Part shown: positions 9,301-16,332 of the stretch, in pieces
Layout: each line of letters begins with the position of its first letter
Position numbering within the stretch: the first letter of the stretch is position 1
NCBI GenBank assembly: GCA_026984335.1
Contig: JALSSK010000407.1
Span: 1-39,793 of the forward strand
DNA: 39,793 nt
Reading direction: 5' to 3'
Source: Rhodothermales bacterium
GTDB lineage: Bacteria > Bacteroidota > Rhodothermia > Rhodothermales > ISCAR-4553
Made by a program: the position numbers and the translations under genes
The notes under the pieces: model-generated
What the model was told of the DNA's origin: nothing
What the model saw: the letters and a program-made list of their open reading frames with translations, nothing else
Database searches by the model: none

Positions 9301-9553
9301 GGTGCTCATGACGGCCCTCACCACGGCGCTCGGCCTCATCCCGCTGCTCTTTTCCTCGGGCACGGGCTCGGAAGTGCAACGGCCTCTGGCGACCGTGGTG
9401 GTCGGCGGCCTCGTCACCTCGACGATCCTTACGCTGCTGGTGCTCCCGGCCTTCTATAAGTGGTTCTCCATCGAGCCGGAACGCGCCCTTCCCGCACATC
9501 CGGCGTCCGCCGAACCGGATGCCTCGACCGAACCGGACGTTTCCGACGCCTGA
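6389..9553 (+). CDS. HME-RND metal efflux permease (CusA/CzcA family)
   Basis: The 1054-residue protein has the full RND layout: TM1, first periplasmic porter half (QLPVDAFPDVSP), TM2-6, second porter half and TM7-12. The TM4 proton-relay segment is AIAIGMMVDGAIVMVEN. It keeps the Asp and Glu of the family, but the first Asp of the CzcA-type DxxxxxD pattern is Ala, as in CusA. In the second porter half QPIQM keeps the Met equivalent to CusA M672. By hand alignment the M573 position looks like Arg and the M623 position is not Met, with a nearby Met in LTMAPS. Substrate is therefore uncertain between monovalent (Cu/Ag) and divalent (Zn/Co/Ni) ions. It has a clear GAGGAG ribosome site and sits 17 bp after the adaptor gene. 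Confidence 0.93.
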   Translation: MNKLIELSLRSRLLVLVLAVLVMAAGWLSYRQLPVDAFPDVSPSLVQVFTLTSGLAPEEIEQYVTYPIETAMNGLPNLERIRSVSNFGLSVVNIYFEDGTNIYFARQLVGERLQEARDQIPEGFGEPEMGPISTGMGLVLFYYLDDTTGQYSLEELRTMQDWIVKYNLQTVPGVTEVLGIGGFEKQFQVQVDPAALLQYGVTIQELLEIIEANNLNVGAQFIEQNSEEFIVRSVGLATGRSDLENIVVKTVDGTPVFVRDLAEVTIGGAIRRGVETMDGRGEIVAGMVIKLFGSNASTVIGRVEEKVREINDILPEGVRIVPYYEQKTLVESAVSTVTNALWQGIVLVVLVLFVFLGSFRPSVVVALAIPFSVLFAMIWMKQFGISANLMSLGGLAIAIGMMVDGAIVMVENVDRMLREAAPDEPRVHVVARACKEVARPVAFAILIIVVVFLPLFTLQGVEGKTFRPLAYTVALAMFGSLIFALFVAPVLSDILMRRAARQADGSKPKPGLAERALARAMEAYRPLVSFFVRSRKWAVALSVALLILGMTIFPFLGSEFTPTLQEGTLVLRLTMAPSISLRESTETTLRVERRLMQIPEIRHVVSRIGRGEVGAHTDPINSAEMYLILEPEDTWRFDDQEALLEGIRRDVGEIPGVLTNFTQPIQMTVDELLEGVRAELAIKLFGDDLDVLKEKADEIVAAVQQVPGAADVQADQISGTPQLRIRVDRQAIARYGASVADVQQTIRAAIGGETAGQIFEGIRRFDIYVRLKPEYRATPEAIAGLLIPTPGGALVPLNDLAEIDEIIGPRQITRENNQRFITIQLNVEGRDIGSFVEEAQGLIRQRVDLPTGYFTTWGGQFRLQQEANKRLAVVVPITLLLLFLLLYASFNSLRNAALIVLNIPLALVGGIVALFITGQNLSVPASVGFIALFGIALENGMVLVTYLNQLIEDGVEMNRASVEGALLRLRPVLMTALTTALGLIPLLFSSGTGSEVQRPLATVVVGGLVTSTILTLLVLPAFYKWFSIEPERALPAHPASAEPDASTEPDVSDA

Positions 9554-9567
9554 TCTTCGGAACCCGC

Positions 9568-9615
9568 GCAGCCGCCCGGCATCCGGTCGGGCGGCTGCGG
9601 CGTTCGTTTTTTATT
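9568..9615 (+). terminator. Strong intrinsic terminator between pump permease and PII-like gene
   Basis: GCAGCCGCCCG (9568-9578) pairs perfectly over 11 bp with CGGGCGGCTGC (9588-9598) around a 9-nt loop. A run of six T follows at 9607-9612, then ATT. It begins 14 bases after the permease stop and its T-run ends about 22 bases before the ATG of the PII-like gene, so that gene depends on read-through or on a promoter upstream of the hairpin. Confidence 0.9.
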
Positions 9616-9636
9616 CTCGACCAGAAGGTATTCTTT

Positions 9637-9978
9637 ATGAAAGCAATCATTGCCTACATTAAACCGCACAAGCTGGAGTCCGTGACGCTCGCGTTGCACC
9701 ACGTGGAGGGACTCTCCGGGGTGAGCGTGTCCGACATCCGGGGCTTCGGACGCGGGCGCGGCGTCGGCGTCGCTCAAACGATCAAGGAAGGGCCGGCGGA
9801 TTTCATCCCGCACGTGCGTCTCGAGATCGTCTGCCGCGATGCGCTCGTCGAGCCGATCGTCGAGACCATCCGCCGGGAGGCGCACACCGGCCTGCGCGGC
9901 GACGGGAAGATTTTTGTGTGGCCGGTGGAAGAGGCCGTGCGGATCTCGACGGGCGAACGGGGAGAGGAGGCGGTCTGA
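9637..9978 (+). CDS. PII-like signalling protein (metal-pump-associated PII-NG type)
   Basis: The 113-residue protein starts MKAIIAYIKPHK, with AGAAGG as ribosome site. It has the PII fold pattern: KPHKLESVTLAL, a T-loop region with GFGRGRGVG, LEIVCRDALVEPIVETI and the C-terminal signature GLRGDGKIFVWPVEEAVRISTGE. The B-loop and C-loop nucleotide-binding signatures are good. The T-loop is unlike GlnB/GlnK: the uridylylated Tyr region of nitrogen PII is missing. A PII group lying next to heavy-metal RND pumps (PII-NG) is established, and this gene follows the permease, so a nucleotide- or metal-sensing role at the pump is likely. Expression is isolated by the terminator just upstream. A second PII gene lies at 30.4 kb. 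Confidence 0.85.
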   Translation: MKAIIAYIKPHKLESVTLALHHVEGLSGVSVSDIRGFGRGRGVGVAQTIKEGPADFIPHVRLEIVCRDALVEPIVETIRREAHTGLRGDGKIFVWPVEEAVRISTGERGEEAV

Positions 9979-10092
9979 GGGCTCGCCGGTGGGCTTCGTC
10001 GTCATGGGGTCGCCTTTCGGCTCGGGTCAGGGGCTCGCGTTCGCTCGTGTCAGGGTCATACACCCAACCACCCACACACCCATACGGTTCGC

Positions 10093-10139
10093 TAACGTTC
10101 CAACGCCCCAACGTTCAAACGCGATAACGCTCCCACGTC
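10093..10139 (+). repeat. Degenerate 8-bp tandem repeat just before the P1B ATPase gene
   Basis: Five or six consecutive 8-bp units follow the pattern NAACGYYC: TAACGTTC, CAACGCCC, CAACGTTC, AAACGCGA, TAACGCTC, then CCACGTC running into the ATG. The array occupies the whole place where a ribosome-binding site would be, and no Shine-Dalgarno is visible. Directly upstream is a C/A-rich stretch built of ACCC and ACC units. Confidence 0.55.
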
Positions 10140-12266
10140 ATGCAACAGACGCTCGAACAACACCCGCACGAAACGCTGGAGGTCCGCGTCGGCGGGCTCG
10201 ACTGTGAACACGACGCCGCTGCGATCCGGCGCGGGCTGAAGGATGCGCCGGGACTGGAGGCCGTCGAGGTCTTTCCGAAGTCGGCGCGGGTGCGGCTCAT
10301 GTATGATCCGGGACGAACGACGGAAGAAAGCCTTCTCGAGCGGCTCTCGACGCTCGGATTCGCGCCGGCGAAAGGGATGGAGACGCCCGCCATGCCGAGC
10401 CCGTGGCGCAATCCCAAGGTGTTGTTTTCTCTGGCTTCCGGCGCGTTTCTCCTCGCGGGGTGGCTCGTGGGCTTCACCGCCGCGCCGCCCCTCGTCTCGC
10501 GCGCGCTGTACGTCGCCTCGCTGCTCTCCGGCGGGTATTTCTTCGGGCGCGAAGCCGTCGAGGACCTGATCTTCGAGCGTCGTGTGGGGATCGAGCTGTT
10601 GATGAGCGTGGCGGCGGTGGTGGCCGCGCTCATGGGCGCGCCGGCCGAGGGGGCGATGCTCGCCTTCCTGTACTCGATCTCGGAGGCCGCCGAAGGGTAC
10701 ACCGAGGAGCGAACCCGTTCGGCCGTTCGAGCGCTCATGGACCTCGCGCCGAAGACGGCCCTCGTGCTCCTCGACGGGCGCGAAGTGGAAACGCCCGTCG
10801 AGGAAATCGCCGTCGGAGACGTGTTCCTCGTCCGCCCGGGCGAGGCCGTGCCCACGGACGGACGCGTGAGGGCGGGCCGGAGCGGCGTCAACGAAGCGCC
10901 GGTGACGGGCGAGAGCGTGCCCGTGGAGAAAGGCCCGGGCGATCCGGTCTATGCCGGGTCGATCAACGGGGAAGGGGCGCTGGAGGTAGAAGCGACGAAG
11001 GTCTTCGCGGACAACACCATCTCGCGCATCATTCGCATGGTGGAGGAGGCGCAGGAACGGAAGGGGAGCAGCGAGCGCTTCATCGAACGGTTCGGGCGAA
11101 GGTACAGCCCGGCGGTGCTCGCGCTCGGCGTGCTCATCGCCGTGGGGCCGCCCGCGCTCTTCGCCGCCTCGTGGTCCGTGTGGATCCTCCGGGCGACGGT
11201 CTTCATCGTGGCGGCGGCGCCGTGCGCGCTCGTCATCTCCATCCCCATCACGATGGTGGCTACCCTGGGCCGCGCCGCAAGGGACGGCGTGCTCATCAAA
11301 GGCGGCATCTACGTCGAGGAGCTGGCAAAGGTGCGCGTGGCGGCTTTCGACAAGACGGGCACGCTGACCACCGGACGGCCGGAGGTGACCGACGTGCGGG
11401 CGTGGGGCGCGCGGACGGCTCGGGAGGCGCTGGCCGCGGCCGCCGCCGTCGAGCGACAGAGCGAGCACCCGCTGGCGCGGGCCGTCGTGCGCCGGGCGGA
11501 GCGGGAGGGGGTCGCGCCGGTCCCGGTCGAGGACTTCCGGGCGCTCACCGGAGCCGGCGCGACGGCCCGCCTCGAAGGAAGGCCGACGTTCGTCGGCAGT
11601 CCGGCGCTCTTCGCGGAGAGGCTCGGGCGCGACCTCTCGGACGTCGAGCCGGAGATCCGTCGCCTGCAGGGGGAGGGCAAGACCGTCGTGCTCGTGGGCA
11701 CGGAGACGGAGCTTTACGGGCTGATCGCCCTCCGCGACCACCTGCGCCCGGATGCGCCGCGCGTCCTCGCGGAGCTGCGGCGGCGGGGGCTCCGCGTGGC
11801 CATGCTCACCGGAGACAACCGGCGCACCGCCGAAGCCCTCGCCCGCGAACTGGGCCTCGACGAGGTGTATGCCGGGCTGAAGCCGGACGAGAAGGCGCTG
11901 CAGGTGCGGCGTCTGCACGAGCGGTACGGCCACGTCGCCATGGTGGGCGACGGCGTCAACGACGCGCCCGCGCTGGCCGAGGCGACGGTCGGCGTGGCCA
12001 TGGGCGCCATCGGCACGGACGTGGCCATGGAGACGGCGGACGTGGTGCTCATGGCCGACGACCTCGACAAGCTCGTCTATGCGCTGGATCTGGCGCGGAA
12101 GAACGGGCGCGTCGTGCGGCAGAACCTGTGGCTCTCCGCCCTCGTCATCGGCGCGCTGGTCGTGGGCGCCGTCGCCGGGGCGTTCACGCTGCCGGTGGCC
12201 GTCGTCGGGCACGAGTTGAGCGAGTTCGCCGTCATCGGAAGCGGCCTCCGGATGCTCCGCGCGTGA
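10140..12266 (+). CDS. P1B-type metal ATPase with variant APC / HELSEF metal motifs
   Basis: The 708-residue ATPase has an N-terminal HMA-like domain (residues 15-75) whose CxxC is degenerate (GLDCEHD). The TM region follows, then the actuator loop with TGES, the phosphorylation site DKTGTLT (Asp404), the nucleotide-binding SEHPLA and GDGVND. The TM6 metal motif is APC (residues 360-362) instead of CPC or SPC. The TM8 segment reads HELSEF (His691, Glu692), where cobalt-type (P1B-4) ATPases have HEGxT-like sequences and Zn/Cd types have a conserved Asp. It is nearest to the Zn/Co/Cd side of the family but not a standard member. The cargo is unresolved. A 162-bp gap with an 8-bp repeat precedes it, so it may be transcribed apart from the PII gene. 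Confidence 0.88.
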   Translation: MQQTLEQHPHETLEVRVGGLDCEHDAAAIRRGLKDAPGLEAVEVFPKSARVRLMYDPGRTTEESLLERLSTLGFAPAKGMETPAMPSPWRNPKVLFSLASGAFLLAGWLVGFTAAPPLVSRALYVASLLSGGYFFGREAVEDLIFERRVGIELLMSVAAVVAALMGAPAEGAMLAFLYSISEAAEGYTEERTRSAVRALMDLAPKTALVLLDGREVETPVEEIAVGDVFLVRPGEAVPTDGRVRAGRSGVNEAPVTGESVPVEKGPGDPVYAGSINGEGALEVEATKVFADNTISRIIRMVEEAQERKGSSERFIERFGRRYSPAVLALGVLIAVGPPALFAASWSVWILRATVFIVAAAPCALVISIPITMVATLGRAARDGVLIKGGIYVEELAKVRVAAFDKTGTLTTGRPEVTDVRAWGARTAREALAAAAAVERQSEHPLARAVVRRAEREGVAPVPVEDFRALTGAGATARLEGRPTFVGSPALFAERLGRDLSDVEPEIRRLQGEGKTVVLVGTETELYGLIALRDHLRPDAPRVLAELRRRGLRVAMLTGDNRRTAEALARELGLDEVYAGLKPDEKALQVRRLHERYGHVAMVGDGVNDAPALAEATVGVAMGAIGTDVAMETADVVLMADDLDKLVYALDLARKNGRVVRQNLWLSALVIGALVVGAVAGAFTLPVAVVGHELSEFAVIGSGLRMLRA

Positions 12267-12317
12267 GCTTCGCAAGGCCGGGGGCCTCATGCGCTTCGCC
12301 CCGGGCAGCCGCCTCCC

Positions 12318-13280
12318 TCAACGTTCGGCCACGGCCACCCCGATGCCCGAATCGCCCATGCCGAAGTAGAGCAACCACCGGTTCCGAAAAGACACGAGTC
12401 CCTCGATGAAGACCACGTTGGGCGCCTGACCCTCCTGTTCCAGCCGGGTCGAGGGCGCCAGGAACGGCGCCTCGGAGCGCTTGAGAAGACGGGTCGGGTC
12501 GGCGGGGTCGAAGAGGGCCTGCGCGTTGACGTAGACGAGGTCGTCGTCGGCGCCGTTGTAGAGCAACAGAATGCCGTCGTCGGTGCGCACCGGCGGAGGG
12601 CCGGGCTCGACGAGGCGGCCGTCGAACCGCCCCGGCCGGCGACGCAACACCGGCTCCTCGACGACGGTCCAGTGCAGCAGGTCCGGTGAATGGGCGGCCC
12701 ATATGTCGGTGTCTCCGAAGTACATCCAGTATTCCCCGTTGACGGGAACGTCGAGGATGGCTCCGGACTTGGTCCAGCCGCGTTCGGGAAAGACCGGGCC
12801 ATGTTTTTGCCAGGTGTGGAGGTCCGTCGAGGTCGCCAGGGCCAGGCGGGCCGTCCGACCGTCATAGGCGGTATAGGTGAGATAGAAGGTGTCGCCGACC
12901 TTCACGAGGCGAGGGTCCTCGCAACCGCCGGGTCGTTCCCAGTCCTCTGTGGGTTCGAGGACCGGCGCGGGTTCGCGCTCAAAGCGCAGGCCGTCGCGGC
13001 TCGTGGCCAGGCCGATGCGCGAGACGCCGTTCCACACGCCCGCGCCGGTAGTGTCTTCGGCGCGGTAAAGCATCCACACCGTCTCGCCGTCGGTCCACGC
13101 GGCGGGGTTGAAGACGTCCTTGGCCTCCCACGTCGTTCCCCGGGGAGTGAGGATGGGGTTTCCGTCGTATTTCTCGAAGGGGCCGATCTGCCAGTCGCCC
13201 GGGGGCGCCTCACGGCATCCGAGGTTGCTCGAGAGCAGGGCGCCCGTGCAAAAAAGGAGGGCAAGGATACGCATAGGCAT
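12318..13280 (-). CDS. GH130-family glycosidase/phosphorylase lipoprotein
   Basis: The 320-residue protein has a signal segment and lipobox (SNLGC). The rest is a five-bladed propeller of the GH130 type: KYDGNPIL, FNPAAW, a probable general-acid Asp122 in CEDPRLVKVGD, TKSGAI, then EPGPPPV and LLLYNGADDD. GH130 enzymes act on beta-mannosides by phosphorolysis or hydrolysis; exported lipoprotein members are more likely hydrolases, but this is inference. Length fits the family. It is convergent with the P1B ATPase gene and divergent from arsR. It has no obvious link to metal resistance and may be a leftover of the ancestral locus. ATG at codon 3 is an alternative start. Confidence 0.8.
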   Translation of the reverse strand: MPMRILALLFCTGALLSSNLGCREAPPGDWQIGPFEKYDGNPILTPRGTTWEAKDVFNPAAWTDGETVWMLYRAEDTTGAGVWNGVSRIGLATSRDGLRFEREPAPVLEPTEDWERPGGCEDPRLVKVGDTFYLTYTAYDGRTARLALATSTDLHTWQKHGPVFPERGWTKSGAILDVPVNGEYWMYFGDTDIWAAHSPDLLHWTVVEEPVLRRRPGRFDGRLVEPGPPPVRTDDGILLLYNGADDDLVYVNAQALFDPADPTRLLKRSEAPFLAPSTRLEQEGQAPNVVFIEGLVSFRNRWLLYFGMGDSGIGVAVAER

Positions 13281-13513
13281 CAGAGGTAAGCGGAGAAGGG
13301 TCGGTGGGGGCGCGCGCTCGTTTCATGCCGCCGCATCCGGGACGGGGAGCCGAAGCTCCGGCCCACGCGCAAAGATAGCCGTTCCGCCCGTGAGACGAAA
13401 CCGCAACGAGGGCATGGCGCCCGCTCGGTTCCCCCTCATCGGCCCGGATCGACGCCGTTTCGCCAGGCTTTTTCGCGGAACGCCCTTGCAAAAGGAAGGT
13501 CGCTTGCCTGATA

Positions 13514-13533
13514 TTATCCTATATCCGCGATAA
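13514..13533. promoter_or_regulatory. Putative ArsR operator upstream of arsR
   Basis: TTATC (13514-13518) and GATAA (13529-13533) form a 5-10-5 inverted repeat in an AT-rich patch 18 bp before the arsR start. CGCTT and AAGCG flank it as a second, wider pair. SmtB/ArsR repressors bind such dyads over their own promoters. No footprint is implied; the call rests on position and symmetry. Confidence 0.45.
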
Positions 13534-13551
13534 GCGATCATCAAGAAGAAA

Positions 13552-13887
13552 ATGCAGGCGAAATCCGATCTCTTCACTCCGTCGCTCGCGCATCTGGCGG
13601 AGCAGGCGAAGGCGCTGGCGCATCCGGCGCGGCTGGCCATTTTGCAGGTGCTGGCCGAGCGGGGCGTGTGCATCTGCGGCGAAATCGTGGACGAACTGCC
13701 GCTGGCGCAGGCGTCGGTTTCGCGTCACCTCAAAGCTCTGAAAGCGGCGGGGCTCATCCGGGGCGAAGTCGAAGGGCCGCGCTCGTGTTATTGCCTCGAC
13801 CCGGACGCCGTCGCAGCCCTTCGCGCGGCGCTCGCCGCCTTCTTCGAGGGATTGCCCGCTCCGCCCTCCGAACCGAACTGCTGTTGA
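13552..13887 (+). CDS. arsR: ArsR/SmtB-family metalloregulator
   Basis: The 111-residue protein has a winged helix-turn-helix with [16 protein letters not shown] and the recognition helix [17 protein letters not shown]. Cys40 and Cys42 in GVCICGEI correspond to the CVC alpha-3 thiol site of As(III)-sensing ArsR, and Cys110-Cys111 lie at the very C-terminus. ArsR repressors leave DNA on binding arsenite or antimonite. It is the first gene of a run with an aquaporin (13-bp gap) and a metallophosphoesterase (6-bp gap), and a dyad lies upstream. Arsenite sensing is likely; another soft metal is possible because CxC sites also occur in other ArsR members. Confidence 0.9.
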   Translation: MQAKSDLFTPSLAHLAEQAKALAHPARLAILQVLAERGVCICGEIVDELPLAQASVSRHLKALKAAGLIRGEVEGPRSCYCLDPDAVAALRAALAAFFEGLPAPPSEPNCC

Positions 13888-13900
13888 GACGCCGCCTCGT

Positions 13901-14605
13901 ATGAATCCCGCCATTCCCGTTTTTCGCGCCTATCTGGCGGAGGTCATCGGCACGTTTGCGCTCGTCTTCGCCGGGACGGGGGCCATGATCGTCGATGAGC
14001 TTTTCGGCGGCGTCGTCACGCCCGTGGGGATCGCCGTCACCTTCGGCCTCGTGGTGCTGGCGGTGGTCTATGCCGTCGGCGAGGTCTCGGGCGCGCACAT
14101 CAACCCGGCGGTGACGTTCGGCTTCTGGGTGTCCGGGCGATTCTCCGGGCGGCACGTGGGGCCGTACGTGCTCGCGCAGACCCTCGGGGCCGTGGGGGCG
14201 AGTCTTTTGCTCAAAGGGCTCTTCCCCGGGTATGAGACGCTCGGGGGGACGCACCCGGCGGGTTCGGCCGGGCAGAGTTTCGCGCTGGAGACCGTGCTCA
14301 CGTTCCTGCTGATGTTCGTCATCCTTTGCGTCGCCATCGGGGCGAAGGAGAAAGGGCTGATGGCCGGCGTCGCCGTCGGCGCGACGGTGTGCTTCGCGGC
14401 GCTCTTTGGCGGTCCCGTCTCCGGCGCTTCGATGAACCCGGCCCGCTCGCTGGCCCCGGCGCTCGTCTCCGGAGCGTTCGAGGCGCAATGGATCTACGTC
14501 GTCGCGCCGCTCCTCGGGGCCGCGCTCGCCGTGCTCGCCTACCGGGGCGTCTACGGGCACGCGACCCGCCGGCCCGCTTCCGTTTCCGAGGAACTCCATC
14601 CGTGA
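13901..14605 (+). CDS. MIP/aquaporin channel, possible arsenite (AqpS-type) channel
   Basis: The 234-residue protein has six TM segments and both half-helix signatures, SGAHINPAV and SGASMNPARS. Length and both NPA boxes are standard for the family. A related arrangement, with an aquaglyceroporin (AqpS) in an ars operon, is known in rhizobia, where the channel lets As(III) out of the cell. Its place 13 bp after arsR suggests the same here. Pore selectivity cannot be judged by eye; it could be an ordinary water or small-solute channel. Confidence 0.87.
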   Translation: MNPAIPVFRAYLAEVIGTFALVFAGTGAMIVDELFGGVVTPVGIAVTFGLVVLAVVYAVGEVSGAHINPAVTFGFWVSGRFSGRHVGPYVLAQTLGAVGASLLLKGLFPGYETLGGTHPAGSAGQSFALETVLTFLLMFVILCVAIGAKEKGLMAGVAVGATVCFAALFGGPVSGASMNPARSLAPALVSGAFEAQWIYVVAPLLGAALAVLAYRGVYGHATRRPASVSEELHP

Positions 14606-14611
14606 TCCGAC

Positions 14612-15397
14612 ATGACTCTTGCCTTTTTCAGCGACGTCCACGCCAACCTCCCGGCGCTCGAAGCCGTCTTTGCCGACCTCGACGCGGATCCGCCGGACAT
14701 GCTCTTTTGCCTCGGCGATCTCGTGGGCTACGCCCCGTGGCCGAACGAGGTCGTCGCCGCCGTGCGCGCCCGGCGCATCCCGACGATCGCGGGCAACTAT
14801 GACGAGGGCGTGGGGCTGGCTTCGGACGACTGCGGGTGCGCGTACAAGACGCCGGAGGACGAGGCCCGGGGCGCGCGGTCCATCGCCTTCACGAACGAGG
14901 TCGTCACCGGGGAGACGAGGGCCTATCTGCGCGACCTGCCCCGGCACCTCCGCCTCACGTTTCAGCCGCCGCGCCAACCTCGCGCGCCGAAGATGGAGGT
15001 CCTCATGGTCCACGGCAGCCCGCGCCGGATCAACCAGTACCTCTTCGAGGATTTTCCCGAGAAACATTTGCTCCGGATGATGGCCGAGGCGGGCGCGGAC
15101 GTGATGCTCTTCGGGCACACGCACAGGCCATATCACCGCGTCCTCCCGTACGAAGCCGACGGCGAGCGGCGGTATCGTCACGCCGTCAACATCGGCTCGG
15201 TGGGCAAGCCGAAGGACGGCGACCCGCGCGCATGCTACGTGCGCCTCGATCTCGCCTCCGACGCCTCGGCGCGCGACCCCGAGCGCGTGCGGGTCCGCTT
15301 CGTCCGCGTGGCGTACGACGTGGATCTCGCCGCCCGCGCCGTCGAGGCGAGCCCGCTTCCCGACGCCTTCGCCGACATGCTCCGGAACGGGGGGTAG
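14612..15397 (+). CDS. YfcE-like metallophosphoesterase
   Basis: The 261-residue calcineurin-like phosphoesterase has all metal-ligand motifs in order: FFSDVHAN, LGDLVGY, GNYDEG, VHGSPR and GHTHRPY. Two metal ions and phosphodiester or phosphomonoester hydrolysis are expected. It starts 6 bp after the aquaporin gene, so it belongs to the arsR operon. Phosphatase-type genes recur in arsenic islands without a settled role, and phosphate and arsenate are chemically alike, so a link to arsenate toxicity is plausible but inferred. The insert DDCGCAY after the third motif carries two Cys. The C-terminal 60 residues are charged and less conserved-looking. Confidence 0.85.
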   Translation: MTLAFFSDVHANLPALEAVFADLDADPPDMLFCLGDLVGYAPWPNEVVAAVRARRIPTIAGNYDEGVGLASDDCGCAYKTPEDEARGARSIAFTNEVVTGETRAYLRDLPRHLRLTFQPPRQPRAPKMEVLMVHGSPRRINQYLFEDFPEKHLLRMMAEAGADVMLFGHTHRPYHRVLPYEADGERRYRHAVNIGSVGKPKDGDPRACYVRLDLASDASARDPERVRVRFVRVAYDVDLAARAVEASPLPDAFADMLRNGG

Positions 15398-15399
15398 CT

Positions 15400-15999
15400 T
15401 CAACCGTTGCCGATACTTTCCGGCGCTTCGTCCCACGGCCACATGCGCGCCTCGGGGCTGTCCGGATAGCGCCGGATGAGCTCTCGCATCTCTTCCCGAA
15501 ACGCCCGGTTGTCCCACGTCTTGAGGTACCGCGCCATGGCGCGTGTGAGCATCACGCCCGGGGCGCGGGGGTGGTCGGGGAAGCGTTTCAGCCCTTCGTC
15601 GAGGCGGGCGATCACCTCGTCGTATTTGCCTTTCGGAAGAGCGACGGCGGCCCAGCCGAGACGCATCACGAGGCGGAAGTCCTCGGGCGGGAGGTAGCCG
15701 TCGAGGTGGTGATAGGCTTTGCCGTGATAGTCGAGGAAATAGAACGAGGGCGTCCACACGGCGTGGTACCCGGCGCGGATGCGGCGTTCGCGGAGGATAT
15801 CGAGGCGGAGGGGGACGAACCACTCGGAGAGTTCCGCCTGCACGCCGGAGTCGCGATAGGTCACGGCTTCGAGCTTGCGGCATCCGGCGCACCGGTCGCG
15901 CTCGAACTGAAGCAGGATGGGCTTGCGCTGCCGTTTGGCCTCGGCGGCGGCCGCCTCGAAGTCGGTGAGCCAGGTCGGTTCGTTGCCTTGCGTTTCCAT
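15400..15999 (-). CDS. Thioredoxin-like protein with TPR-like tail
   Basis: The 199-residue cytoplasmic protein (no signal peptide) has a thioredoxin-fold domain over residues 10-110. The redox pair is Cys37-Cys40 in RCAGCRKLE, with a cis-proline in VWTPSFYFLD. The last 70 residues are helical with short repeats (LDEGLKRFPDHP, MRELIRRYPDSP), like a TPR pair. It converges on the metallophosphoesterase gene with only 2 bp between stops. Possible roles are disulfide reduction or protein repair under oxidative or metal stress. I do not recognise a named subfamily. Confidence 0.8.
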   Translation of the reverse strand: METQGNEPTWLTDFEAAAAEAKRQRKPILLQFERDRCAGCRKLEAVTYRDSGVQAELSEWFVPLRLDILRERRIRAGYHAVWTPSFYFLDYHGKAYHHLDGYLPPEDFRLVMRLGWAAVALPKGKYDEVIARLDEGLKRFPDHPRAPGVMLTRAMARYLKTWDNRAFREEMRELIRRYPDSPEARMWPWDEAPESIGNG

Positions 16000-16332
16000 G
16001 AGAGCATCCGATCATTGGTGTGTGAGAGGGCGGCGCGGTATGTTGCGTGCCGTGAGGTCGGTATCTGGCATTGAGCCGCACGACCGGGCGATCAATCGGA
16101 GCCTCGTCACGGCTGCCCCGAGGATCGTCTCTTTCAGGTATATGCAGTCCTGGTGTTTCCCCAGATACGGCAGATGCAGGAAAATTTCACCCCGTATACC
16201 TACCTTGAGTCCTGTCAGCCAACGTTGCTGGAGAAGGGCGGCGGGCGCCGGGAGCATGTGGAAACCATCGCCGGTGCGTTGTTCGGCCTCTGGTGCGGCT
16301 CTTCCTCATTCATTACTGGCACAGCATAGACC
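16000..16332. other. 333-bp divergent intergenic region, no convincing gene
   Basis: This stretch lies between the divergent thioredoxin-like gene and the CMD-like gene. It looks less GC-rich and less codon-biased than its neighbours. An 81-codon ORF on the minus strand (16012-16257) has no recognisable motif and unusual composition. It includes GTATACC and GATACGG segments but no clear -35/-10 pair, terminator or strong dyad. Promoters for both flanking genes must lie here. Confidence 0.4.

Noticed and set aside
6413-9499. 1028-codon ORF antisense to the RND permease, and similar long antisense ORFs (for example 23903-26698)
   Set aside because: They are shadows of high-GC coding sequence: His/Arg/Gln-rich with no domains, while the opposite strand encodes clear conserved families.
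16012-16257. 81-codon minus-strand ORF as a gene
   Set aside because: No motif, no ribosome-binding site, odd composition and position in a divergent promoter region.
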